From Eleusine coracana subsp. coracana (taxonomy: Eukaryota > Streptophyta > Magnoliopsida > Poales > Poaceae), in the NCBI GenBank assembly GCA_032690845.1, contig CM064425.1, positions 35,056,240 through 35,120,239 on the forward strand: a DNA stretch of 64,000 nt, read 5' to 3'. Positions 52,566 to 63,700 of the stretch are shown in pieces. Positions within the stretch are counted from its first letter, which is position 1, and every line of letters begins with the position of its first letter. The notes under the pieces were generated by a model. The model saw only the letters and a list, made by a program, of their open reading frames with translations, was not told the origin of the DNA and ran no database searches. A program made the translations under genes and the position numbers.

Positions 52566-53304
52566 GGAGGGAGATCCTTGCTAGTTCCTAAACAATACCT
52601 GAAAAGTAATGGCAAATATCAAAACAATAGTTAACTCGATGGCACAAACCTATTTATTTCTTTTTAAAAACTGAAACTTTGGAAAATGAAGTTTGCAAAT
52701 GGCAATGGCGGAATCCTTAGATAAAAAACTTAAAAGTAGTGAAATACCAAAAATGTTGTTGCATCTGACAATACGAATATCTCTTCAGGAGCAAATCCTC
52801 CATTTCTGTACTGTTATGGATGTGGAGTCGAGCAGGAGCCTGATCTGTTTGATGATTCTGAGGGGCCTTCCCAGCCTCCTCTGTACGTGGTTCTTAGTGG
52901 TGCAGGTCTGACACCGGCCCAGGAGCGGATAGTGGAAGACAAAGTTAAAGCCATCCAATCTGAAATGCCAATTTTTGTGGCAGCCATGAACAAGAACATT
53001 ATTGGTGACAAAGGCACTTTTGCACTAGTAAGTTTCAGTTCGTTTATGATGTCAAGCTATCTCACCACTAGGATAGCTATTTAGTTCGCAATTACAAATC
53101 AGCCTTTTACTAAGTACCTTGCAGCTAAGCATTTATATTATTGTCACAAAAAAACACTTATATTATAATATAATGGTGAAGATCAAGCGGCCTGAGTAAA
53201 GACTTTGTTTATCCAACTAGATATTGAGGTTTTTTTTTTTTTTGTATGGGAAAACTGAATATCGAGTTTTATCAGGATAGTGTGTTCATCATCCGTATAC
53301 ATAA

Positions 53305-53887
53305 TGTTGAATTATTACAGTGCATATTTGGAATATTCTAGAATATTTGGAAAAGCACAAGAGAGAAGATATTTATCATGGAAGAGTCTATAACTATTTC
53401 TTTATGGCAAAATATAAAAGATTGTAGAACCTAGATATTTATGTATGGTAAGAAATATCTAGATATTAGATAGGAATGAGAATATTCTAGAGCTAGGATA
53501 TTTAGGTTAGAAGAGTGTGGAATGTTGCCATGTGGCAACATCCTAGTGACCATGTACAAGTATAAATAGGGGTGTCTCCCCACCTCTAAGGTGTCATGAC
53601 TTGATGTGTCATTTGAGTCCTATGTAGCATGGCAAGGTTGTCATGGTGCTAGTGTATAGGTGTGTCATGGTGAGTCATAGGTAGCCACCTATCCAAAAGA
53701 GTGTACGTGTATTAAGGTTAAACTTTTTTTTTAGAGATTTGGTCTCCCAAGTTAGCATACTAGAGTGAAGGTCTCCTTGTTGTATAGTGAAATATCGGGT
53801 TTGGGTCCACGGAAGAAGTGGTATTACACTAGTTTGGTACCATTTCCCGAAAGTCGGTGTTAGCCTAAGGACACCGATCTCCCAACA
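53305..53887 (+). mobile_element. Solo LTR (583 bp), TSD CATAA
   Basis: It begins TGTTGAATTATTACAG, ends GATCTCCCAACA, and is flanked by CATAA on both sides (53,300-53,304 and 53,888-53,892). TATAAATAGGGG (53,561) is a promoter motif in the expected position. It is probably of Copia type from its size and promoter style; no internal region remains to prove this. It lies in the last intron of the B3 gene. Confidence 0.85.
53561..53568 (+). promoter_or_regulatory. TATA box of the 583-bp solo LTR
   Basis: TATAAATA followed by GGGGTGTCTCC, about 255 bp into the LTR. It points in the same direction as the B3 gene. Confidence 0.5.
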
Positions 53888-54335
53888 CATAATGTCATAT
53901 TTTATGGACGAAAATCACTTGCATGTGAGTTTTTTTTTGTCAGTCATTTACTAGAGTTTACAATAAAATGGAAGTGCATATCACTGAACAAAAAATCACA
54001 ATCCAAATAAAACCTACAATTAAGTTCTCATTGAATTTCTGAACTGTCTACATACCTCAAATGTATATTGGCTGATCTTCCTATTCCAACCGTATAGGAC
54101 TTTGACACACTTTATGCTGCCCCATATCTTCCGGACGGGGAGCAAACTTTGACGCTCCACCGGACCGGGTGGTGCAAGTCATGGAGTGCCCTGATGCACA
54201 ACCGGCGGATTTTTGATGGAGAATTGTGAGTTTGCACGTGACAACCGTGTGCTGATAGGAGACATCTGCCTTTTCGAACTGGTGGGTATCGAAAGGCTTG
54301 CCATTATGGTCCACATCATCCGCAGTGAGCAGTAG

Positions 54336-55825
54336 CTGTGTAGCTCTTTCTGCCGATGGTGGACTGATGACGACTTAGTGATCTGATCATGGTTAAAGAA
54401 GAAAGTTTTGGTGCATTTTGATCTGAGAAAGTTTTGGTGCATTTTGATCTGAGGATCCGGGACGTGTTGGAGTTTTATTCAAAGTCTTCCTAGTAGAAGT
54501 GTACTTAAGTTTGGTGTCATCATGTAGTTTACAAACTTTGGCTATCCTCTCAGATTAAGGAGTACATGAATGGTCTTGTGCAGCCGTGGAGTCCCCTGGT
54601 CCGCAAGGATTCATGCATGTATCTGTTGCATACTTGATGGTATGAGAGAGAGCCTCGACGAGTAGAGAGGCCACCTTTTCATTGCCTTCGTCGATCTCTC
54701 AACTTTTTACGTTCTGATAAAAAAAAATGCTAGTATGACGTACTATCGCCTCCAATCGACTAAAATGCGAGAATGCAATGATACTTTTTGTACTAAAGTC
54801 CAAACTCATGTAAATTGGTGAGTTAAACTATCTTTAGGGTAAAAATTTACCAAGTCCTTGAACTTTTTGTACTTTAATTAACCACAACCCATGGGCATAA
54901 CTTTGTTTGGTGCATGACTAAGGTCACGATCTAGGTGCCGCCAGGACCGCAGTCACTAAAGCAAAAGAACTGTATAGTGGCGGTAGCCAACAGGCCATGG
55001 TGGTGGGCCCAAAAGTGGGCTGCTGTTACAAGCCCTGGGGGCTTCCTGAGCCAGGCCGCCGCTATAGAAGCTTTAAGTAGCAGCGGCACATTTTACCAAC
55101 TGCCGCGACAATATCGATGCTAATTGTGGTGGCTGGTAAAGTTAACCATCAATACAAAACGTTCTAAGCTATAAAATTCTAATTCGGATAGTTTCCTCCT
55201 TATTTGGACAGTGATATCTCAAAAATTTGGGTAAATCATTAAAAAAGAGGGATAAAGGTTTTGAGTTCGTTTTTTGTCTGCAGGAGTTTATTCTCTTGGT
55301 AAGGGGAACTCATTCCATAGATTTTTGTTTTGCTCAAATATTGAAATGAAGCAGAATTTTGGGTTTGAAGCTTGTTTGATTTCATCCAATTGTAGCAAAA
55401 TTCTCTTGATTTGTGGGATTTGAGTGGCTTTGAGTTGAAGTTTATGAAATCATACATCATCTATTACCAATACCAACCATAAAATCAACTATATCTAATT
55501 TCTTCCATGTGGATCAAAATATAGATCTAATAGTTCGAGAAAAAAAATAGATCGACTTTGCTCATGAGAGGGAGAGGAGTTAGGGAAAGATAATGTTTTT
55601 ACTTATCTATGATTTAATAAATTATTTGCCACAAATTGTTGTTTGTTTTATTTACCTTTCATAATATTTTGTTCTATGTAATTTTTTAGTTTACATTTAA
55701 ATTTTATATTTAATTAATGTAATAAAATGCATTTCTTGATACACACACATATAGAAGTAAAGATACTTAGAGTTGAATCCACATAATTAATTTAAAAATA
55801 TTTTGTTTATTTTTGTGTAAGATTG
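54336..55825. other. Region 3' of the B3 gene; possible CACTA subterminal sequence at 54,930-55,140
   Basis: A 26-bp phrase, GAAAGTTTTGGTGCATTTTG followed by ATCTGA, occurs twice in tandem (54,401-54,452). At 54,930-55,140 GC-rich words TATAGTGGCGGT, CCGCCGCTATAGA and AGTAGCAGCGGCA recur in both orientations, as in subterminal regions of CACTA elements. With the TNP2 remnant to the right this suggests one decayed CACTA element. No CACTA terminus was found. 55,200-55,825 is AT-rich with nothing recognised. Confidence 0.4.
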
Positions 55826-56430
55826 AGATGGATAGATCTCGGATGTATGAGGCGCGAACACTGGATCCATTATTTTGACAAAAAGTCTCTATATTCGTCA
55901 AGCAGGCCGCACAACATCTCAGCATGAAGGGACGATCGATATATATTGTCCATGCTATGACTACAAGAATGAGAAGTTAAGGAGGGATTATGTTGACGGG
56001 TACACGGGGTGGACAAAAACATCGTCAAAACAATTTGATAGATGTCGAAATTGATAAGTTTGCTAAAGTTGAAGTTGATGCTGTCAAATCATTAGGAAGA
56101 AAACTTATCAATACAAGAGGAAGAAAAGTTGTATTGATGACACTGATGATATGAAGGTTCCTACCTTAGTCATGTGGTACCTACCTTTGGTCAATCACAT
56201 CAGATGCTTGTTTGTCAATCCCATGAATGCTGCAATGATGACATGACATGTGCGCAAGAGAGACAATAAGCTTAGGCATCCCGCCAATGCAAAACAAGTG
56301 AAAAAAGTTGGATGCGAACCATCGAGAGAAAATGAACATACGGTTTACATTGAGTATAGACATAATGAATTCTTTCAGCCAAATGAGGAACCCATACTGA
56401 AAGGGGTAAGCAACATCATCTTGTAACCTG
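55826..56430 (+). pseudogene. CACTA (En/Spm) TNP2-type transposase remnant
   Basis: 55,828 onward reads MDRSRMYEARTLDPLF, a TGA, VKQAAQHLSMKGRSIY, then (after two extra bases in an AT run) CPCYDYKNEKLRRDY, the transposase-associated domain at the N-terminus of TNP2 proteins. From 56,152 MKVPTLVMWYLPLVNHIRCL, FVNPMNAAMMT*HVRKRDNK and LRHPANAKQ correspond to the start of the TNP2 transposase domain (PF02992), with TGA where Trp is usual. The two parts are joined by a deletion. No terminal CACTA motif or duplication is visible. Confidence 0.75.
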
Positions 56431-57135
56431 CCTTTCTCCTCAAGAACATGAGTGCTCATTCAACGCAAGTAGTTTGGCACCCTATGCCAATGGTTACGAC
56501 CGATACACTGCTCCTGATCTAAGCACCCAACCATCTCCAACTTGAATATATGAGTGGCAAGATCCTAATTTCTATAACTTGTTCCTCTTTGAATGGCAAA
56601 CAACTGTGGCTTTGATGGTAAAGTTGGAATGACTACCAGGTGCCGATGTTGGTTACTCGTAGAATTGTGCTTTTAGGTCATCCAAAGACTACAACTCCGC
56701 ATGGAACGCACACCATATACATGAGCACGAGTCATGCTTTTATATGCATCATGTATATTAAAACGTTCATGTTGTATGATTATTTTGTTGAAGACTATAT
56801 GTAGGACATATATATTTGCATGCTTTGTATTGGACAATATGTTTGTTGTGTGTTGCATGAACTGAATATATTGCTCATTCGTGTCCAATGTTGTTGTAAA
56901 TATTTTATCAAAGATCATGCCAGATTTTTCATACATTTTTAATCCATTTTGCTATGTTTTGTTTTTATAATTTTTTACTCTGGCAGCAAAATCATGGGTT
57001 AACCATCAAAACTACCTATTAACCAAGAAAACCGTCTAATTAACCAACCCTCAAACATCACCAGTCTGGATAATTGAACAAAATTCTACCGGTTTCGTGG
57101 TTAACCGGTAAACTGACCCCAGTCGATTTCACCAG
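56431..57135. other. No supported gene
   Basis: AT-rich with short frames on both strands. 56,985-57,120 contains GGTTAACC-type inverted words (GGGTTAACCATC, GTGGTTAACCGGTAAAC), which may belong to a decayed MITE. Nothing else is seen. Confidence 0.3.
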
Positions 57136-59807
57136 TGTAAGCTTCATGACCATTAGAGTGTTGCCACCCTAAAGGTATGAATGTCTCTGTGATTGATGAC
57201 AAACATGAAATGCGCCTAATGTCTACACGAGTGTTGTGCCTGTAGGAAATATCTATCAACTCCATATACAATAAAGAAGATGGTTGCCTCGGTAATCAGA
57301 GATGACTCCAACCAAAGGCTTGATGATCTTGATAGGAGTCGTTGTAATGGAGATGGATCCAGACTACGGACGTGCTAGAACTAAGTGTCATGGTGTGGAG
57401 GAGACTTAGTGTAGATGTAGGTCTTGAGCCAAAGGAAAAGTCATAATATAAAGAGGGGTTTAGGCTTGGCATCTTGATCTAGTTTCTTTAGGTTGGTCGC
57501 CAAGTTAATAATGCACACTATGCTTCGCTAGCTCTTGAAGACCAAAGGGAGACCTAACTTGATAAGGAACACGAGACAGAGAGGAATGAATTGGAATTAT
57601 CTCATGAATTTAAGGATGGAACAAAAGGTAGAGAGCTCAAGATATCAGTGGACATTTGTAGAGCTCTTCACAAGCTTTGCAATAACTCAAAGATCACCAA
57701 AATCGGAGTTTGGAGTGAAGAGTTATGGCCAAAACAAGAATCATCATAAACTGGAGTCATTGGATTACATGGTGACCATTACTGTATATTACGGTGACTC
57801 AGAAGTTCAGCAACTAGTACGGAAGTCTAGTCACAAAATGTTATAGTGCCCATCATAGCATATTATGGTGACTCAGTCAGTCTAGGCATAGCATGTTACA
57901 GTGACTCAAACAATCTGGTCAGTGTATATTACAGTGGCTAGAACTTTGTCTACAGCTCGAGCTGGACCATGATACCAAAGGAATGTTGTGGGGATTTTCA
58001 TATTCTTTCCATCCATATGTAGATCACCTCAAACCTACATCGGAGCTAGGAGTTATAGCCAGAATACTACTGACTGTTTGAAGCGATAGAGTATGTTACA
58101 GTGACTACCATGAGTATGTTACAGTGACTACTAGAAAAGCAATAACGACTAGTTTCTCAAGTGCAATGGCTCTATCTTTAGGAGGAGCCTATATATACTC
58201 ACCCAACCTCCCATTTGAGGTTGCTTGAGCTCAAAGGAAGTGCCATATACATATTTGGAGTTCCAAGCCACACAAGTTCATCATATTGAAGATCAAGGCA
58301 ACTAGAGCAAGATCAAGGACAGGATTATTGCTAGTTTGGGCCAAGTGTGCATCTAGCTAGGTGGTTAGCCTAGGGATGGATCAAGTGAGGATCCCAAGCT
58401 TGTTACTCTTGGCATGTGGCCTTGCCTAGGTGGCTAGGCGTCGATGTTGATTTTCTGGTGGAGATTGTGGAAGTCTTCGCCAAGTTTGTACATGGTTTAA
58501 GCCCTCTGTCTAAATGGGCATCACTAGTGAGTGCCCCTGCTTGCACTCAAGGAGTGGTGAGTGTCCTAGGAGAGAGCATTGCCTTGTGCACAGCGGGAGG
58601 AGCCCGTGAGTCCACTTGGATGGTGGATCGTACTCTAGGGGACATCACCGACTCGAGAAGTAAAGCAAGTACTCGAGGAACGCGAGCTTGTACCTTGGTG
58701 GTAGCGGTGACGCAACCGTGTCTTCACTTGGAGTGAGGTGGGTCATGGGCAAGGACTCTACCTTTGAGTGGCAGGAGGGACCAATACTTTTGTGGGAGTT
58801 GGTCCAACAAAGAGTAGGGGAAGGCGTCACCCTTTCGAGACCTGAGGCCAAAAATCATGAGCATCCCTTGACTCTCTCCTTTACTACTTGCACTTACATT
58901 TCTGCATTGACCTTGCTAGTTGTTGGGGGAAAGCCCACCTCCTAGTCTCCCTTGGGCCTAATTGAAGCCCATTAGCGAGCACCAAGGCCGAAGGTTAATC
59001 GAAGGCCCAGAGGGGTTTCAGCCCAGAAGACCTCCGATCATACTATACGGCCGAAGGACGTGCGGACTTCGGGTGGTACGGCCAAAGGGCGTACGGGCAA
59101 GGCGGACCCCACGGCACAAGTATCGAAGGTTGACTCTCGGGGGCGTGTATCGAATGGCGATTGAAGTACCAGAGTACCCTTAGGCAGGAGCATAGAGCAT
59201 GTAACATAGGCTCAGGGTAAACACGTAAACATACCAGAGGGAGTCGGTGAGCATGAACCTTTAAATGCTCCCCTGTAGCTCTTATGAAGGCCAGTCCATC
59301 ACATCCCGAGTACAGGCCGTTTGGTACGGACTCGGGGAGATAATACAAGTCAAGTCTGAAGGGACCCAATTCAAGGACCTTTGGCATTACTCGGTGTGTC
59401 CTCACTCACATGTTACCTCCATCGGCCTATCCGAAGGGCCTTCAGCCTTTGGGTAGGTCCCCTAGTGTCTGTTCTGGCCTTGTAACCACAACACTAGTAG
59501 TAATCACCCTTGCTTGCTTGTTGTGTCTTGTTCTTATTTACTAGACTTATATGCATAAGACTCTTGCTAGCTATATGTGTTGATTGGTTGCTTGGCTTAA
59601 TCACTAGCTTCCATAGGAGTTATATTGGTGTGTGACACACTGACACGTATAGGTTCTTGTTACCTTTCTTGAATCATATATCATGCTAGTGTGCTCTCTC
59701 TAGTATTGCATATGAGTTGTTTTGAGTGCTCGATTTAGATGTTAGTAAAAAAGTTATTCGTGTGAATTCCTGATTCAACCCTTGTTCTCAGTCATTAGAT
59801 CCTTATA
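57136..59807 (+). repeat. 5' LTR of a long-LTR element, with a nested solo LTR
   Basis: It begins TGTAAGCTTCATGACCATT and ends ATTAGATCCTTATA. The second solo copy in the window (15,445-17,361, inverted) has the same start and the same inverted ends TGTAAGGATC/GATCCTTACA. Without the nested LTR (573 bp plus 5) it is about 2.1 kb. It is followed by AG and the tRNA-Met primer site. The matching 3' LTR is beyond the window. Confidence 0.8.
58921..59493 (+). mobile_element. Solo LTR (573 bp), TSD CTAGT
   Basis: It begins TGTTGGGGGAAAGCCCACC, ends TTGTAACCACAACA, and is flanked by CTAGT on both sides (58,916-58,920 and 59,494-59,498). It is rich in GGCCGAAGG and CCGAAGGGC words. It sits inside the LTR at 57,136-59,807 and so is younger. 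There are no genes in it. The gypsy or copia lineage is not decided. Confidence 0.85.
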
Positions 59808-59809
59808 AG

Positions 59810-59822
59810 TGGTATCAGAGCC
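59810..59822 (+). other. Primer-binding site, initiator tRNA-Met type
   Basis: TGGTATCAGAGCC lies two bases after the LTR end. It is the standard complement of the 3' end of plant initiator tRNA-Met used by most Copia and many gypsy elements. Confidence 0.85.
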
Positions 59823-59861
59823 AAGTGCTCATCATAGGGCTTAACCACCTTGAGAAGTGAC

Positions 59862-60782
59862 CGTTGGTGGTAGGAATGTCATTCCTTTCAGGTTTGGGTC
59901 ATGACGCTTGGAAGGATTGCTTGAGAAACTACCTACAAGTCATGATTCCAAGTGAATTGATGAACACTCTAGATGACTTTGCTAACATCTTCCCCAATGA
60001 TCATGTGTATGATGATTTGTGTGATGCTTTGCCTATTTCTAGTGAGTGCCTAGTTCCTTCTAATGATCATATGATAGGTTGCTCGACTAGTGTAGTGTGT
60101 TTGCATGATCATGATGATGCTTGTGCTATTGAGTTCTCTTGTGATCGTGTTGTTCTTGACATATCTTAGAATGATCATGATAGTGTGCTTTCTGGTCTTG
60201 ATCATATTGTGCATAGTGGTTTTGTTGAACATAACAATGTTGTTTCTAGTTTTCTTGTTGAGGGGTCTTTTTGTGCTATATGTGATGAATTTGATGATCT
60301 TGTTGTGCTATCTAATGAAGCACTAATTGACTTGTGTATTTGCTTGTTTTTTTATAGTTAAGTGGATCCACTCATATGACAAGCGAAAGATATCAAGCCG
60401 CGAGGTTATCAAGAAGATATTGCAAGCGCTTCGTCACACAAGACATGATGCCATCGTTCTTGCACTTCAACATGAAGATCTTGTGAAGCTCATATTTGAA
60501 GAAGTTCTATCCAAGATCATCTTATACGATGACCACTTGAGGAATGTTTCTCATTTTGAGAACATATCCATTGATGATGGTGATTCAACTGAAGAACAAG
60601 CTACATCCTTGTGCAAGCATCTACCTATCGAAGAGCAAGATATGAAGAAGAGAAAGCTTGAAATTCAAGATACTTGCTACTTCGACCATACGTGCAAGCT
60701 TGCACCTAGTCATGAAGGAGACCAAGAAAATAGTAGCTTTGGTGAAGATGAAGATGATGAAGAGGAAGAGCCCAAACCCAAG
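59862..60782 (+). pseudogene. Gag-like region of the long-LTR element
   Basis: 59,864-60,169 encodes MVVGMSFLSGLGHDAWKDCL and an Asp/His/Cys-rich part. A second frame (60,327-60,782) reads SSREVIKKILQALRHTRHDA, LVKLIFEEVLSKIILYDDHL, and an acidic stretch, GEDEDDEEEEPKPK. The VIKKILQALRH...LVKLIFEEVLSKI pattern resembles the UBN2-type gag core of Copia elements and their non-autonomous derivatives. No zinc knuckle or pol is present before the next insertion at 60,783 cuts the frame. The middle part (60,170-60,326) is not in frame. Confidence 0.5.
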
Positions 60783-63700
60783 TGTGACATCCCATGTCAC
60801 AAAAAGTTGATTAAGCTAACCCTAATGTTAAATTGCTGGCTAATTAAGAATTTCAAATGATTAAAGTGCCAAGGAAAAAGGGGAATAGATTTAATTGATT
60901 ATATCCACAATTTGGCCAATTAATAGCATTTCACAAACATTACAAAACTCAATGAAAGTGTGCCAATGTTTTTGCACATTCCAGTGGATCATGTCAAGAA
61001 TGAATTTTGGGGAATTTATCAGAATTTTTGGTAAAGGTTTAATACCCTTAAAAATTCCCTAAGTGCAGAGAAAAGTACCTCTGTTCCAGGATTTCTTATA
61101 AATTCTCCAACACGAATTTCAACATGCCCCAAAATCAAAGTTGGAGAATATAGTTTTATGGACATGCACAAAAATTGGCATGAAGGTTGGAGCAACAAAA
61201 CCTGGCGGATTTGGCAAAGTACAGAGCACTATTTCCAGTCAATGGGTCAACACTCTTCTCTTTCCTTTGGTCCACTCAACAATCGACAGCACCGTACCCC
61301 CCCCCCCTCCGCCGGCCATTGATCACCCTCCTCTCTCCACCCATCCCGGTCACTGCTCCGCTGCTCTCTCATGTGCCACCGGCCAACATTGAAGCCCCCC
61401 CACCGGCGAGCCAATTCCCTACGACCAGCTCACCCTTCTCTCTCTCTGCTCCCTCTCTCTGCCGATCGGCACTTAAGGCAGCAGCTGCCCGAGGCTTTCC
61501 CCTCCTCCTCTCTCTTTGCTCGCACGCGCTCCACGCGATTCCCAGGCTCCCCCACGAAACCAGGTGCCCTTGCCCTCACCTCCTTCCTCCTCTTCCGCAA
61601 GAACAGGCAAAATCCCCTGCTCCCTCCGCCATGGCCGCCACCTGGTCCAGCAACGACTAGGCAGCTTCCCCATCGCCTCTTTCTTCTCAATTCGATGCGT
61701 GAGCAACTCCTCTAGCAGCCCCTTTGACCTGCTCCCTCTGTGTCGCAGAGCCTCACCGGAATTTTGTGAAGAAAAGTAGCCGCCGCCATCAGGATTCGTG
61801 CACCTCGCCGATGAGAACCCTTCTCCGGCCTCCCTCCTCGGCTACTTCCTCGACGCCGGCCATCTACGACCCTCGGTGAAGCTCATCGACCAACTCGTGA
61901 CCTCCCTCTCCCTCGATGCACGATGCGCGACGCCGCCAGATTTCCCTCTGCCGTCGCTCCTCGTCGCCGGCAGGACTTCCGGTGAGCCCCCTCCCTTCGA
62001 CCCCACCAACCGAGCCCCCGCAACGCGCCGACTGATTTGTTCCAGCCGCCAGCCATCCTCGACCCCTCCTTCCCCTTCCCCGGCGAGCCAGGCGTGCGTG
62101 CGCGTGCGCACGGTGCTGATTTCAAATCGGTGGATGGCAAAATTGTAAATAAGGGTGAACTCTGTTTAAATCTTCAAAATCCAATAACTTGAAAACTAAA
62201 AGGGGGAAAATGTGAAACTAAATTTGTTCGACTTCTAAAATTCCCCTCTACCAGAGAAACAAGATGAGAGCCAAAGTTATGCAGTATAGTAATTAAATTA
62301 ATTCACCAAATTTAGAACCTTGCTAAGAGTATTAAATTCATAAGTAAAAATATATAAATGGTAAAATCATGAAAAATTGTTCAGTAAGCATCTCATGGCA
62401 CCTCTAAACTTTCTGCAAAAGCACATTTTCATTTTTATGCATATTTTTAGTGTTATTGCATAATCCCTATTTTTAGTAAATGAATTTATATAAATTCTTG
62501 GTTAGGGTTTTAATCATGAAATTTAGTACTCCTGTTCTTTGGGCATTTCTGCATGTCTATAAATTCCCATGTAAAAATTGTGGGCACCATCAGTATGCTT
62601 TTGCTGTTAATTTGCTCATTCGATAATTAGCTTAGGGAATTTCAATGTAAATATTGCCTTATATATGCATATAGTTGTTATTAGGGATAAATTAATCTCT
62701 GGGGCTGTTCATACAGCATGTTAATCTTGACTTGCAGTAAGGCTCTTACTCCCCAGTGTATGCTTATGTTTCATAATTAGCTTATATATATCTAGAGCAG
62801 TTTATATTTAAAAGTGTGCACGTCAACTTTTAGGAAATTAAATAACAGGCTTTGCATGTCTGCTAAGTAGGCCTTAACACACCCATGTAAAAAACCTTGT
62901 TAATTCCCTAGCTCCAGAGTTATGCTTTTATTTGAGATATAGGTGATGTGCTTAGTAATTGCAATGCCTCATACTTCCCTAATTAGAAGTTTGTCCCCTT
63001 AAATTAAGTAATTGCCCAGAATGTTATGCAAGCATACCATCTCATGCATGAGCATCATTTCGTCAATTCTTTTTATTGAGGAAGTGCCTTGAATCATCGT
63101 CCAAATCCTTACCGTGCATTGCACTGCATTGACTAGGAAGCGAGACCGGGAGCAAGGCCGTGGCAAGCAACCCCGAGGAGCCCAAAGTTGAGCTAAACCT
63201 CATCGAAAACTCTAACTACGATCACTCCCAAGGCAAGCCCCGGTGCACACCTATTTAATTGTGAGTCTTTTTTATTTTTTCGCAATATAGGAATATTGTA
63301 TTGTGCATTAGGTATAGGGCTTGGATGGAAACCCACTTGCATAAACAAACTATGACCTATAATTAGTTTATGTTAGTAAGCCTTTTCGTTAGCAACTGCT
63401 AGACTTAACCTAGTGGAGTCAACGATAGGTTATGGGATCACTTGATTCAATCATGATTCACATGAAGAATGAAATTGGTTAAAATTTGAGAACCTATTGT
63501 TGCAACTCCGCGGACAAGTATTGAATAGCACCAAGTGCATACCTTTATATGGGAATTGGTAAACCTAGTAACTTGGACGCCGTATTGTTGGACGATATTA
63601 CTCATCGATCCAGAGGTGATGTGAATGGCACGGTGGATGCACGGGTTGAGGACCGCTGGGGAGTGCACGGGTTAAGCCTCGGATTTGAATTGTTGTATCA

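Larger units (their letters stand above)
52789..54335 (+). pseudogene. Multi-B3 gene, module 3 (last), frameshifted
   Basis: Exon 52,789-53,027 reads ANPPFLYCYGCGVEQEPDLF, LTPAQERIVEDKVKAIQSEM and PIFVAAMNKNIIGDKGTFAL, ending at donor GTAAGT. Exon from 54,098 (acceptor TATAG) reads DFDTLYAAPYLPDGEQTLTL, HRTGWCKSWSALMHNRRI, then hits TGA at 54,224-54,226. One frame over, the B3 end continues EFARDNRVLIGDICLFELVG and RLAIMVHIIRSEQ to TAG 54,333-54,335. One base gained or lost near 54,205-54,225 explains this. The intron holds a 583-bp solo LTR. The last domain is probably dead, unless a different splice avoids the shift. Confidence 0.65.

Noticed and set aside
57535..57846. 103-codon ORF in the LTR
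   Set aside because: It lies wholly inside the LTR at 57,136-59,807 and has no similarity to any family I know.
61187..62148. GC-rich ORFs that look like a host gene first exon
   Set aside because: Open in several frames on both strands, no domain, and located in the GC-rich centre of a long LTR whose sister copy has a similar block.
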